A stretch of 64,000 nucleotides of DNA, taken from Globomyces pollinis-pini. Its lineage: Eukaryota; Chytridiomycota; Chytridiomycetes; Rhizophydiales; Globomycetaceae. A program made the position numbers and the translations under genes. Location: the NCBI GenBank assembly GCA_025399215.1, contig MU621104.1:1-64000 (forward strand), written 5' to 3'. Of this stretch, positions 21,360 through 32,672 are shown one piece after another (the stretch's first letter is position 1; each line of letters opens with the position of its first letter). A model generated the notes under the pieces. That model was given only the letters and a program-made list of their open reading frames with translations. It did no database searches and was not told the origin of the DNA.

Positions 21360-21933
21360 TTAATTGAAATTATATACTGATTTGTAATTTTCTTCAAATT
21401 CCAACCAATTTTTCAGAGTCTCACATGCAACATGAGCAGCTTTGGTATTATCGTATCCATAGACACCTGTAGCGATACATGGAAAGGCGATTTCTCGAAC
21501 TTGATTCTCCTTGGCAACATTCAGCGATGTTGAATAACAACTGGCAAGTTTCACAGGATTTTGATCTTGAGGTCCAACCGTACTAAATATTAAAAAGAGT
21601 TCTATCATAAATATACTGAATTATATGTTTAATATTTATCATATCATAAGCTCCTGTTATTTTTGCATCACCAACTGCACATCCTTTTAATTTTCGACAT
21701 TCATCTTTTAATTTTGGACCAGCAGCTCTATGAATAGCACCATCGACTACTATCAAATTGGATCAATTACCTCCTGCACCACCAAGTAATGAACTATTTG
21801 CAGCATTCACAATACATTGAATAGTTAACTTTGTAATATCTTAATAATTGGAATCAAAATGAATTGTTTTGTTACCTCCTTTCCTATCAACTCAGAAAAC
21901 TTTACCAAATTACCAAATGTGCACTTTTACCAT
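21360..21933 (-). CDS. Macro-domain ADP-ribose hydrolase
   Basis: Five exons of 20, 8, 69, 133 and 223 nt, with introns of 30, 36, 21 and 34 nt, give 150 residues. Joined, the protein reads [18 protein letters not shown], then [41 protein letters not shown] and [12 protein letters not shown]: every conserved block of a MacroD-type domain, including the Asn of NAAN and the GxYG loop. These enzymes remove ADP-ribose from proteins or hydrolyse O-acetyl-ADP-ribose. The whole protein is just the domain, the normal length for a stand-alone enzyme. The 8-nt exon (21876-21883) encodes the K-G of WKGD; without it the frame fails. Confidence 0.9.
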
Positions 21934-22213
21934 TTTAAAAAGAGAGGAAAACATTACAACAAACATCAGTACATGGATGGTATGAATACGTTATTCTAAC
22001 CTATGGGAGTACCATCTCAACTGTTTAGCTACATACTAGATTTAAACAAGTCTTTACAATTCATAAGATGTATGAAAAGTACGAAAATCGACACTTATTC
22101 TTAACTCGCTATCATATTCAATTCCTTTCTCACTCTGCGGAAAAATCTCATGTACCCGCATAAAGAATACTTGGAATAAAAGCCACCGTCAAACCTTTAC
22201 TTTTTTGGTACAA

Positions 22214-23161
22214 ATGGAGACAAAAAATGAATGGGATATTCTTGCATCTAAATACGAGACTGTCTTTCAACCGAGATTTAAACCAATGTATCAACATATG
22301 GCAAAAATCGCATTAGCAAATCCTCATCACAAACTTGTAGATTTCGCCACTGGTCCAGGTATTCGAAAAACAGTCTGTATAATAATGAATTAGGTGAACC
22401 GTCCAGATCTATAGTCGAGAAGCTGATTTCAGATGGGAATACTGAAAATACTGTGTTGATTTTAAGTGACTCTTCAGAGGGAATGTTGAAAGTTGCCAAG
22501 TCCAAGATATCCCCTTTGTTGGATTCTGTGAAAGGTCTAGACGTGAAGTTTGAATACACAGAGGCATTTTGTGTATCTCCATCCATGTCTAACTTGGACA
22601 CTTTGTTAGTATCGCTTGGGTTGATGTACATGTCCAACCTGGATTCTTTACTTCAAGAATTTTCAAAGTCCTTATTACCACAAGGTAACTTTGTTGATGT
22701 TTAACACTTCAGGTAGAGTCATTTCCTCTCATTGGCCGCATCCTTCCAAGGTAATTTGATTAATCTGATCAACAAAGGTTCCTACGTTGCGTATATTGAA
22801 GCAAACGTACAGAAAGATCAATGAGGGTATCATTCCGCCTGTTGAATACTTTGCTGACCATGATGCAACCTTCAACCTCCATGACCGTAAAAAAGTGGAA
22901 GGATTATTCCATAATAATGGATATGAAATTGCCAGTTATGATACGATTAGTTTACCGATGAAATTCAATACTGTATGGGATTTGTTGGAATTTTCAGCAG
23001 ATGTTATTCCTAATATGGAAGATAAACGAGAAGCAGCCATTAGAGAAGCCGAGATATTGGTAGGACTTGAACTTGGAGTAAGTGCCGAAGTAGTTCGATC
23101 TGGACCATTTACTTTAATGAATGAAGTTGTGGTTGTGGTAGCAAATAAAAATCAAATTTGA
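22214..23161 (+). CDS. Class I SAM-dependent methyltransferase
   Basis: Four exons with introns of 35, 28 and 27 nt encode 285 residues. The N-terminus (NEWDILASKYETVFQP) and the SAM-binding motif LVDFATGPGEPS follow the Rossmann methyltransferase pattern, with a second acidic turn at VLILSDSSEGML and a motif IV-like segment LDTLLVSLGLMYM. It resembles the UbiE/type 11 group of small-molecule methyltransferases. The substrate is not evident. A TTG nine bases upstream also lies in frame; I prefer the ATG (METKNEWD). Confidence 0.82.
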
Positions 23162-23248
23162 TGGCTCTTATAATTTTTTTTACTCGTTGGATTTCCATTG
23201 AATTTCATTTTTCCATCCATACACTTTTCCACACACTTTCTCTTAAAA

Positions 23249-23809
23249 ATGAATTACTTTAGATTCGGAATTAAACCAACTTTCAAGTTTAGACACTTTA
23301 CAATTCAAGTGAAGCCTAGGTCAGTTCCAAAAGTGTCCATCGTACCAACAATTGCTGGTTTAATGGTCGGTGTCGCTGGATTCGGATTGTTAAATCATCT
23401 AAAAGTAGAAGCTGCTCCAACATATCATGGTGTTCCTATAGCCGGTACTTTACTTATCTTTCAAGGAACAAATGTCTTTCGAAATGCATTCCCTGGATTA
23501 GAAATTGTTGGTGTCTATAGTCCTGGTCAAGATTGTCATACATATAAAGAAGAAGGTGGTGTCTTTGGATTTTATCCAAATTCAGCTGAAGCTGGACTTA
23601 TGGTACAAGAAGTATTACCAAAGGCAGAACAAAAGAGACTTGGAGCGGCATTATTAAAACAGGATCCATGTGGATTTCTAGTACTTCGCGGACAATGTAA
23701 ATTTGGATGTGCATCTGTGACACTGAGTGAGATGAAGCTATACAAATTGGATAGTGACCTAAAACCAGATTTCAACCAATTAGTCTGGAAATGGAGTTCA
23801 AGTGATTGA
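23249..23809 (+). CDS. Unknown protein, putative mitochondrial membrane
   Basis: Single exon, 186 residues from MNYFRFGIKPTFKF. The first ~32 residues are basic and free of acids, like a mitochondrial presequence, and are followed by a hydrophobic helix (VPTIAGLMVGVAGFGLL, about residues 34-50). The remaining globular part contains four cysteines (CHTY, DPCGF, RGQCKFGC). I do not recognise the family. Localisation is inferred only from composition. Confidence 0.6.
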   Translation: MNYFRFGIKPTFKFRHFTIQVKPRSVPKVSIVPTIAGLMVGVAGFGLLNHLKVEAAPTYHGVPIAGTLLIFQGTNVFRNAFPGLEIVGVYSPGQDCHTYKEEGGVFGFYPNSAEAGLMVQEVLPKAEQKRLGAALLKQDPCGFLVLRGQCKFGCASVTLSEMKLYKLDSDLKPDFNQLVWKWSSSD

Positions 23810-24028
23810 AGATATAAATTATTATAATAAAAGACACCCATTACCAATTAAAAAACACGATGGACGTTTGGTAAATCTTGTACAAAACTGATGAGGCAAC
23901 TTGGCGGCATGGAATTTTATTGTTCCTAATCTGTTCAGCCAAATCTGTTTGTTCCCTGCCGTTGTGGCTCCTAAACGCCCATCTCAACCATTTAAATAGA
24001 CCGAATTCAAGAAAATTCACTCATTCAA

Positions 24029-24247
24029 ATGAAGGTTTTTACTCAAGCATTATTGTTGACTTTGGTTATGTGTGCTAATGTGGAGTATCTATTGGAAAAG
24101 AGACAAGTGACAATCTTGCAACAAACTACTGCTGCCAGTACTAGACCCACTGGTGTCACTTATCCAAGTCCTCAAAGTAATACCGCATTCTCAATGACCA
24201 ATTCACTTGCTGTATCACTGTTTGTCATCGGTTTGGCATTTCTTTAA
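24029..24247 (+). CDS. Small secreted, likely GPI-anchored peptide
   Basis: 72 residues: signal peptide MKVFTQALLLTLVMCANV, a Lys-Arg pair (LEKRQ) fitting a Kex2-type cleavage site, a Ser/Thr/Pro-rich middle (TTAASTRPTGVTYPSPQ), and a hydrophobic tail (LAVSLFVIGLAFL) directly before the stop, typical of a GPI attachment signal. Together these suggest a small O-glycosylated surface peptide. No homologous domain is recognised. Confidence 0.6.
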   Translation: MKVFTQALLLTLVMCANVEYLLEKRQVTILQQTTAASTRPTGVTYPSPQSNTAFSMTNSLAVSLFVIGLAFL

Positions 24248-24326
24248 AACTGATAATACATAACTTTGTTACCCCATTACAACTTCACATATTTTGAGTC
24301 TATGAAATATATCTTATTTGTATAAT

Positions 24327-25066
24327 TTACTTCCATAAAACCGGATCAGTTAAAAACCTTGAAAATGCAAATAGAATTGCATCATGATATGATTTATCTC
24401 GATTAATAAGACCATGAGTCAAAACACCTGATACAATGTTAATATTAAATCTAACCTGACAACCCGCTAGTAGACCTCAAGTCTGTTACATTCAATACAT
24501 CATCTACCACTTCAGATAGTTCACGTCCTTTTAAAATTTCCACCATTAACCTGGAAGATATTTCATATCGATTGCTAGACCCCAACCCAATGACACCCTA
24601 TGGTTAGTAATCCATCTTGATGATTTAGAATATCAATTTCTACGTTTCAAATCAACTTACATTTTGATCAATCACAGCAACCCAACCAGATTCAAACCAT
24701 CGATCTCCAATTTGATTAATTCCACTTTCAATTCCAATTCCAAAATCAGATTTAGGATTTACTTCCAATGCACCATTTGCTCTGTTAATAGCACCTTGCA
24801 TAGTTTCTGGATCACTTAATGGTTGATGATTCACCTTTGAATCACAAGCAACTCCTAAATATATATTTAGTTATTCATAAACAAATTAAGCAATCAATGG
24901 TGGTGTATGTGTAAGCTCAAAGGTTTTTACCTTGTATATCGACAAGAGTGAATGTAAATGGAAGATTGTTTAGTTTAGATAAATCCAATAAAGCGTTTTC
25001 CACTGCTCGAAGTTTTGCTGGATTTAATGTTCCAACACTAACCAGTAGGTTTTTTGGTTTGGACAT
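24327..25066 (-). CDS. YjjX/PRRC1-type inosine/xanthosine triphosphatase
   Basis: Four exons with introns of 76, 63 and 28 nt give 190 residues. It opens MSKPKNLLVSVGTLNPAKLRAVENAL, matching the NPAK substrate-loop of the family. Next come QPLSDPETMQGAINRANGAL, DFGIGIESGI and SGWVAVIDQN, and the C-terminal GVLTHGLINRDKSYHDAILFAFSRF. Relatives hydrolyse non-canonical purine nucleoside triphosphates (ITP, XTP) and keep them out of nucleic acids. Length fits the bacterial enzyme. Likely cytosolic. Confidence 0.85.
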
Positions 25067-25268
25067 TCAAGAACAAAAAAATTTGTGATACACTTAATAG
25101 GAATGTAAACTGTCATATCACAATACTATCCCACCGAAGATCTCATCAAAGTTTGAAAATGAATATTGTTAGTCGTCGTGTTCACTACAAAATTCTATTA
25201 AATTTTTATATGAACAAATAATTTATTAGTTAAACTAATAGATTTGATATATACAAAATGGATATAGA

Positions 25269-25613
25269 TTACATCAGACTAGCTTGAATGAGTTCAGTTC
25301 GTTCTTGTGTTAAAGCACAAGAAGTACAACACAAATGGGTAAGACAATCGGTCATAAAACTACCTTCAATATGTCTAGTTTTACGAACAACTCCGCGTCC
25401 ATACGCTCCAATACAAGACTGGAATCCGATAGCGGTAGCAATGGTATATATGATTGTATCTTTCACTGAAGATCCATTTGTGATTGCAGCTTGATTTTGA
25501 GCATAGACTATACAAGGACATACAAAAGCAAATAGACATGTTGAACACTGACTAGTACATTCAAAAGTGTCTGCATGGAATTTCCCATTTGGAGACTTGG
25601 CAGTGATTGACAT
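25269..25613 (-). CDS. PLAC8-family cysteine-rich protein, short form
   Basis: 114 residues from MSITAKSPNGKFH; a further Met 14 codons upstream is in frame, but the chosen start lines up with the paralogue at 25967. The PLAC8 core is complete: CSTCLFAFVCPCIVYAQN, then IGAYGRGVVRKTRHIEG and LTHLCCTSCALTQER. PLAC8 proteins are small membrane-associated proteins linked to metal tolerance, cell size and plasma membrane channels in plants and fungi. No N-terminal repeat is present here. Tandem with the longer copy in the same orientation. Confidence 0.85.
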   Translation of the reverse strand: MSITAKSPNGKFHADTFECTSQCSTCLFAFVCPCIVYAQNQAAITNGSSVKDTIIYTIATAIGFQSCIGAYGRGVVRKTRHIEGSFMTDCLTHLCCTSCALTQERTELIQASLM

Positions 25614-25966
25614 TTGTGAATGGACTTTATACATGATTAGGATATAAATGATCATTTAATTCTTTGTCCATATATATCCTGTTTTACACAGGGCTTCTAA
25701 TGGTACATAGCCCTGTTTTTCTTTGTGATTGTTGAGCCAAGCGTTGGCGAAATTAGTGCCATCGCATACATCAATGACAAATGAATGGCACACTAGTGTT
25801 GCCATTAAACAATAAATGACTCATATGTAATCATGAATGTTTTGACACAAACGATTCATTAGATTTCAACAAGAAATTACATATTGGTTCAAAAATGCAC
25901 ACGTTACTAATAGAAAAAGGTAAAAGAGTATTACGTTATATTTGAAATTGTCTAATCAGAAAAGGG

Positions 25967-26446
25967 TTACATTTTTCCAGCATGTACCAATTCTGCTCTT
26001 TCTTGTGTAAGAGCACAAGGAACACAACAAGCATGAACCAAACAATCCGTAATGAATTGACCTTCAATACCTCTGCTTTCACGAACAATATCACGACCAT
26101 AAGCACCCAAACATGAGTTACAACCTAAGGCAGCAACACAAAAGTATACAGCAGCATCTGCAAAACACCCTTCTTTCTGTTGAGCGGCTTGCATATTTTG
26201 ACCATAGACTACACAAGGACAACACCATGCTAGTAAACATGTACCACAGTTTGAGAAACAGTCAAAGAGTCCCTTGTGGAATTCTCCATTAGGAGATTTG
26301 TTGTCAGTTGTCATCATCTGTTGTTGAGGATATCCCTGTTGAGGGTACCCTTGTTGGGGTTGTTGTGGGTAACCTTGCTGTGGATAACCTTGTTGTGGAT
26401 ACCCTTGTTGTGGATACCCTTGCTGTTGCATTTGTGGTTGTGCCAT
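25967..26446 (-). CDS. PLAC8-family protein with QQGYP repeats
   Basis: 159 residues. The first ~45 are tandem GYPQQ units (Tyr/Pro/Gln-rich low complexity), followed by [14 protein letters not shown] and a complete PLAC8 domain: [36 protein letters not shown] and [17 protein letters not shown]. The repeat region could mediate self-association or wall contact. The C-terminal domains of the two tandem PLAC8 genes are closely alike; the repeat head is specific to this one. A region of plus-strand frames opposite the repeat is a shadow. Confidence 0.88.
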   Translation of the reverse strand: MAQPQMQQQGYPQQGYPQQGYPQQGYPQQPQQGYPQQGYPQQQMMTTDNKSPNGEFHKGLFDCFSNCGTCLLAWCCPCVVYGQNMQAAQQKEGCFADAAVYFCVAALGCNSCLGAYGRDIVRESRGIEGQFITDCLVHACCVPCALTQERAELVHAGKM

Positions 26447-26673
26447 TTGGAATTATTTCTGTTCCATCAAAATTCCAGCCTTTAAATATGGTTCCACCTC
26501 AAACACTTGTGGAGGCAGCGTTGGGCGTATTGGAGCCACTAGTGTAAAACGAATGGTTCCTCAAACAATCGATTGATTGTTCACACCTCCTTCATGGGCG
26601 TCATGTTTCATTGTTGGGGCTTAAATGGAAAGTTTGGTATAAATCCAAGAAAGATGCCTGTTTCTCATCAACA

Positions 26674-27096
26674 ATGAATCTTCTCTTCTTACTAGGTTTG
26701 TTCTTTACTGCTTTCGCTATTCCTCAAACAACTACCACCACATGTTACTGTTACTGTGGTGATGGTGCTTACGCTGGTACTGACGTGTCACTGACTGGAA
26801 CTTGCTCCGCTTCCGATGTCTGTACAGTCTATAGCAGTACTTGTGCTGCCTTTGGAAATGGTGCATCCATGAAGGGGAGCAGTGTTGGTCCTACAGCCTC
26901 TACTCCAAACATGGGTGAGAAGAGTGTCAAACAAGCTCAAACAGCTTCAACTGCATACCTCGTGACATACTACATCTACTATGGTGTAAGAGGTATTGGT
27001 GGTATTGCGGTATTCCTTTACTGTTGTTACTACTACTATGTTCAACGTCCAAGACAACGTGCCGAACAAGGTGGTCCAAACATGGTCAAAGCATAG
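26674..27096 (+). CDS. Type I membrane protein, Cys/Thr-rich, unknown
   Basis: 140 residues. Signal peptide MNLLFLLGLFFTAFA, a short Thr-rich and Cys-rich outside part (CYCYCGDG, CSASDVCTVYSSTC), then a membrane helix near residues 104-121 (VRGIGGIAVFLYCCYYYY) with an adjoining tyrosine-rich flank, and a basic cytoplasmic tail (QRPRQRAEQ). Single exon with a clear leader. I know no family for it; the architecture suggests a small cell-surface protein. Confidence 0.6.
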   Translation: MNLLFLLGLFFTAFAIPQTTTTTCYCYCGDGAYAGTDVSLTGTCSASDVCTVYSSTCAAFGNGASMKGSSVGPTASTPNMGEKSVKQAQTASTAYLVTYYIYYGVRGIGGIAVFLYCCYYYYVQRPRQRAEQGGPNMVKA

Positions 27097-27350
27097 ATAT
27101 CTTCAATTTAATAAAAAACAGAAATTACTTTTAAATCCTTGTGATATGTCTATTATGAAGCGAAATGTCATTCCAAGATTAGTCACCCTGATCTATAGAA
27201 AATGTTATTGATTGCTGTGATATGAATACCAATACCGTGAAAAGTGTAAGCGCTATCACTATTTAGACGTGTACAAAAGTTTATGGTAGTTCAAATAATA
27301 ACTTGGATTTATTGTTTTCAAAAAAGTACTATAAAGAATACATAACATAA

Positions 27351-28998
27351 TTAAACTTGTTTCTTGGACTCACATTCATTCAATTTAGAATCCAATGGTA
27401 CTTCATCCCCATTCTGAACATGTGAACTTAACTTTTCTTTCTCCATTTCCAATTTTCTAACTTGATCCAGTTTTTGAAGTTCATGTACATATCGTTTGCT
27501 AAAGACTTCAATGTAGTAGTCAGCCCCATTAGTTATGGACATGGTAACAAGGAAAAAGATAAAGAGAGTGTGTACCCAAAAGTAATTGTAAAAGATAAAG
27601 GTGGGTAGGACGGTGATAACAGCGAATAAAAAGTTTAGGATGATGAATAACATTGGATGATATTTGCTGTGAAATGAATCAAACAATTTCACCAAATGTT
27701 TGTTTTTCTTCTTTTCAATTATATCAGCAAAAAGCCATGTATAACTTGTTAAATAGTTTTCATAAAATACTTTTCTGGCATTTCGAACCAATATCCAATA
27801 GTAGTACACAATTTGCCATAGAACATAAAGTGAAAATGTGTAGAACAATCCTTCTAAAAACCCACAAGATATAGTTTCATCTGAAATGGCTGAAGCATTA
27901 TATGAAAATCTTGGGTATTGAAAAGAGGACGTGTTGGTTTCTGGTCTAGAAAGAGCCATCCATCTAACTGTGTACATGGTAATCGCTGGAGTGATATGAA
28001 TTGCAATACTGGTTATTTTGTCTAATGAGTGGAATACCATTGCTAACATTATATACACGCTATTTACCATTTCGCCACATATAGATAGCCCAACCTACAG
28101 GTCCATTCGCTAATCCAAATAATGCAAAAAAGAGAGGTTTTGAATCTGGCATGTAGAATAGAAACACAATCAAGAGGCCATTTACAATATAACAAAGATC
28201 ACTGTTCCGTTAAAAAACCCATAATTACGCCAAGAAAAAGTGCCACTTTAAAGCACGATAGTAAAACCAACGAACAGTCGTTAATGGTAGTATCGTGACC
28301 AAATAATACAATGGAAACCAGTCAGGGTATCTGGAGAGCATTAATGTAGTTAACCAGATATAGGAAACTCCCAATACAAACGTGAACTTATCACGCAATA
28401 AAACTGTTTGTTGCTGATTTAGTTTTCGCTTTAAATTCTTCCTATCATAATTAACAAATTGGTTAAACGTGTTGTTGAAAATGATTAAAGTGTAGCACAA
28501 AGATTGGAATTGATGATAACAGTCAATAAGTAATCTCGATTGGATCCAATAACGTAATCAACGAATGAATAAGATGGGGAGCAAACAAATAAGAAATTGG
28601 GATGTGTAAAGTAACGGGGTAAGTTACATACCTCTTTTCATTAATAAAACTCTGTCTCTTTTCTTTGAATGTAGTTCTCCACATTTCAGTTTTAGATTTC
28701 AATAATTTCCATTTCTGTCGTAAATCCTTTGATAAGTCCATCAGTGAAGCAGCATCCTGAGAAAGAAAGTCTAAAGAGTATCAGTATGAAAAGGGTACCT
28801 AAAATGATCAGAGAAAGAAAAGAATACCTATAAAGATGAGAGTAAGTATAAGATACCAATGAGGTAAGTATCCTGATGGGACAAATCGAAATCATCATCG
28901 AATGGATTAAACAAACCATCGTCAGAGGAATCTGAATGCAGTTCCAAATCCGAGTAAGAATCTGATGATTTTTCATTCAACATTTCTTGATCCGTCAT
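27351..28998 (-). CDS. GPC1: Glycerophosphocholine acyltransferase Gpc1 (DUF2838)
   Basis: The DUF2838 core is clear: RDKFTFVLGVSYIWLTTLML, then RYPDWFPLYYLVTILPL, RALKWHFFLADLCYIVNGLL (rebuilt over a 27-nt intron), GPVGWAIYMWRNAMVFHSLDKITS (over a 25-nt intron) and HITPAITMYTVRW, followed by further membrane helices. Gpc1 acylates glycerophosphocholine with acyl-CoA to form lysophosphatidylcholine in the ER. An acidic Ser/Asp-rich N-terminus from MTDQEMLNEKSSDSYSD and a basic helical segment (DLRQKWKLLKSKTEMW) precede the core. The joins between those first exons, around 28740-28860 and 28450-28640, are not resolved. Confidence 0.85.
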
Positions 28999-29349
28999 TT
29001 TAAATTCTTTTGTTTTTGTTTTGTTTAGAAGAGGCCAAATTGAGTGATGGCTTTCACTGGCGTCAACACGTTTCAAATAGACAGGGACAAACCAAAGAAT
29101 AATTTACAAGTTTTTTTATATTCTAATGGATTATCTGCTCTCTCTGAAATTTACTGGGAATTGGACTTGTTAATATAAAATATAATATTTCATGTTGATC
29201 TACATACTATCCTTGAAAAACTGTCTTGAGTATTTCTGTTAGTGATACTATTAAGTATTGTACTAACAGTTTGAACAGTACGATTGTTGTTCTTCATTGG
29301 GTTCACATGTGGACTTCGCCTCGGGTTTCCATTTCAATTTCACTTCCCA

Positions 29350-32143
29350 ATGAATATAAAGTTCTTGTTATTCTGGACTTGGATATGTACACCAACAGTA
29401 GCCGAGATTGTCGTACCTCCCTTTAAACATAATATCTCTTTATTCAACAACGAGGAGTATCAGTTTACTTTACGCTGGAGTTTATCAAAAAATTCTGATT
29501 CAATTGATGCTGCATTGCTCTTGACCAATAAAAACATGATAGACAAATCTAGAGACACATGGTCTTGGGTATCAATTGGTTTTGGGTCTCAAATGCTGAA
29601 TTCCCATGTTATATTATGCCAGAGTAAACGAAATGATGGTACTGCTCAATTACTGGAACTTCAACCATCTGGGAAATATTCGGCTCCAATAGAATATCCA
29701 AAAGGTTCAAAATCGACAATTGTAAAGAGTAATGCAATGGAGGATGAATCAACACTACTGTGTACATTTAGTCGCAACCTAGATGTAGATGATAATCTAC
29801 GTCCTGATATCGGAATCAGTCAAAATATCATATGGGCATTCAACCCATCTTCATCATCTTCAAAGTTAACAATTCATAATTTTGATGGTGCTGTTCAAAT
29901 AAACTTGGAATCAGGAAATATCCAAAGAAAACCAACAGAATCCTTTGATTCCAAACTAATTCATGGATACTTGATGATTGGTGCATGGATGATTTTGGTT
30001 CCTCTTGGGATCTTTGTTGCCAGATTTGGAACTCATCTCACCGGATGGATTCTCATCAAAGTCACTATACAGTTATTGGCTAATTTGCTTATTTGGAGTT
30101 CCGGTATTTTTGCACTCCTTAATTTTTTACTCAAACCAATTTTGCATATGTATCTAGGACTAGTCATTCTAGCTCTGATATTTGTACAATCAGTGGTTGG
30201 CATTTTTAATTATTTGGGATTTTCTAAAGCTGCGTTTGCTAAACACAAAAAGATGGTAAAGCTTGGTCATCAAGTTGTAGGTTACTCCGTCTTAGTATTG
30301 GCTTTTGTCCAAATTGGTAAATTTGTATTGTTTATCCTTCTTTCTAGCTGTGGGCATTGATACTATATACCCCATCACTGAAACAAAAACTTTTGGATTA
30401 TGGATAATATACTTTTCACTATTGGTCTTTTGGATTGGATTGTTCTCATTTGCAGAAGTATATTTTAGATTAAAAATATCCATTAAAGATACTGGTTACT
30501 CTGAAATCTCAAGCAATATTCCACTTGATGTAGCCCGCGATTCTCGATTTGGAAAATACACTTGGGATTCGATTAATGATTTGATAAAGACTGGGTAAGT
30601 TACACAAATCTACCATCTGATTGATTCTATTTGTCTTTTAACTGTTACTTTTGAAATATTGATGGTTTAGGAAAGTAATCGTGGTAGCTAATAACGATAC
30701 TGTTTTTGATGTCACTTCTTGGCTATCATCTCACCCTGGTGGCCAACGAATTTTGTACACTGTAAATGGCACTGACATCACTGACGATTTCTATCAGTAT
30801 GTGTATTAGAATTAATTTTAGTAAATCTGATTTTGATGCTGAACAATTTACAACCGGAATCGAACATAGTGCCAAATCAAGTAAAAAATCCGCAATTGTA
30901 AAAGGAGTTCAAAGCAATCAATTTAGTTTTGCTGAAATGTCCCGTGAAATTTCAGTGACTTCGCAAGTATTATCAACAATCAATGGCAATAACTATATTT
31001 CAAGTAGCATGACAAAATCGGATGTCCTGGCTATTCAACAATCAAGACGTAATAATGTTCATAGTAGAAATGCTATCAAAAAGTTGTCAGGATATTCAAT
31101 TGGAAAATTAGAAAACGGACAATCATCCAGTTCAACAGTGGATGAGACAAGCCATTTCAATCCTAATCAATATCGTAGATATGCATTAACAAAGATGGAA
31201 ATATTATCTCAACCTCAAGAACCCAAATTAGTTTTGTTGATGAAATTCTGTTTAATGTATCCAAACAACAACCATAATGACCAACCAAATCAGTTTTTAC
31301 CTGGTCAATGTATGGAAATACAAATCAGACTCGAATCGGGAGAAATTGTAGAACGTTATTTGACACCTATCAATGGAAACCTCACTGCGTTTGAATTAAT
31401 GATTCGTGTTCAGCATAATGGGAAATTGACTGAATATTTAAAAGAACAAAAAGTCGGATCGAGACAGTTCAAGTTTCGTGGACCATTTGGAACTCCATTT
31501 TTTGGCATTCCGAACCAACTAGGATTTACTAAACTCCCTGAAACTGTCTATTTCATATCTGGTGGTACTGGGATCACACCTTGTTTGCAAATTCTTAATA
31601 GTCTCTTTTTGACCACAAATTATCCCCTCCAAGTAACTATTTCAATACCTCATGGTATAGGTCATCCAAGACTATAATTCCAAAGCCAAGGATGAGATAA
31701 GTTTGCGGTTTGGTGATTTCGTATCCATTACCCACCACTATTATGATGGTAAATACCAGTGATATTAACGTTTAGGTTGGTGTTATGGGAAGAATCTGAA
31801 TTCCAAAGAGGAAGGCCTATTTCCTGTTGGCTGTACACGGCCTTTTGGTGTCATCAAATTGGTCATCATAAACATTGGAAGATCTGAAAGAAGTATGCTT
31901 GGCTATAATCGTATCAAAGCTGCTGGGATTGCCTTTCCAACCCTGGTTGATTTACATTCATTGACACAGGGAGAGTTCAATAGCCAACGTTTATCAACAA
32001 TTATCGATTATAGATCCAGAAACTCCAAGAAAATATTTGTATGTGGTCCTGCTGCAATGACGGCTCGGGTGATAGATGCCTTGGAAGAAATTGGTCGTTT
32101 ATCAGAACATTGTACAGTTTTGGGGACAACTTCGTATAACTAA
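29350..32143 (+). CDS. DOMON-cyt b561-cyt b5-SH3-reductase fusion
   Basis: Six exons with introns at 30317-30347, 30595-30670, 30797-30821, 31633-31660 and 31749-31775 give 868 residues in closed frame. Signal peptide; DOMON domain about 25-190 (WSWVSIGFGSQM); b561 helices about 200-360 with heme histidines in HGYLMIGAW, HMYLGLVIL and LGHQVVGYS; cytochrome b5 about 405-480 with HPGG; FAD domain from about 569; NAD-site ISGGTGITP near 691; then an SH3 domain about 717-770 (DYNSKAKDEISL, GDFVSI, DGWCYGKN, GLFPVG); then the rest of the NAD domain (IFVCGPAAM). It would carry electrons from NAD(P)H inside to acceptors outside, as in transmembrane ferric or ascorbate-type reductases. Confidence 0.88.
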
Positions 32144-32353
32144 TTAGTTTTAGTTTTCAATAAAAATAACTTTCATTTATGCTCCTTTATTCGCATGCAT
32201 GATTGGAATAAATGACTCTTCATTACGTAAGCGTGGTCTGTAATACTAACCGTGAATGATTTTGAATCATGTGAAACAACGTGATTCAGATTGACTCAAA
32301 AATGAGTATAAAACCACCAAATTCCAGATCAATTTCATAAAGAAATCTTTACA

Positions 32354-32587
32354 ATGTCTTCACACCCAGCACAATTGAAACAAGCAGATGTCCATCCAAA
32401 TCTACAGCGTCAAGCTGCCAATGACAATTGTCATCATCAAACCAACATTCAAGATTATGTAGAAGTGAAAAATGGTGCTCCAAATCGAGCTGATTCTACT
32501 GAAACTATCAATACCAAGTCTAATGATGTTGATGTACATCCTGCCATGTTGCGCGATGCCATTAACCATGGAACTCATGTACAATAA
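32354..32587 (+). CDS. Small hydrophilic protein, unknown
   Basis: 77 residues from MSSHPAQLKQADVHPNLQ, highly polar, with two similar phrases, DVHPNLQRQAAND near the start and DVHPAMLRDAINH near the end. It may be intrinsically disordered. A TATA-like TATAAAA lies about 45 bases upstream of the ATG. No family recognised; accepted because of the coherent frame, leader-free start and position in its own intergenic space. Confidence 0.55.
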   Translation: MSSHPAQLKQADVHPNLQRQAANDNCHHQTNIQDYVEVKNGAPNRADSTETINTKSNDVDVHPAMLRDAINHGTHVQ

Positions 32588-32672
32588 TTATTATAACCAA
32601 TTCAATAAATTTATTTGAATAAAATGAATCTTATAGCATATTTCATTGATCATGTATTTGAATCATATGTAA

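Noticed and set aside
26276..26547. Leucine/valine-rich plus-strand frames over the PLAC8 gene
   Set aside because: They are antisense readings of the GYPQQ repeat.
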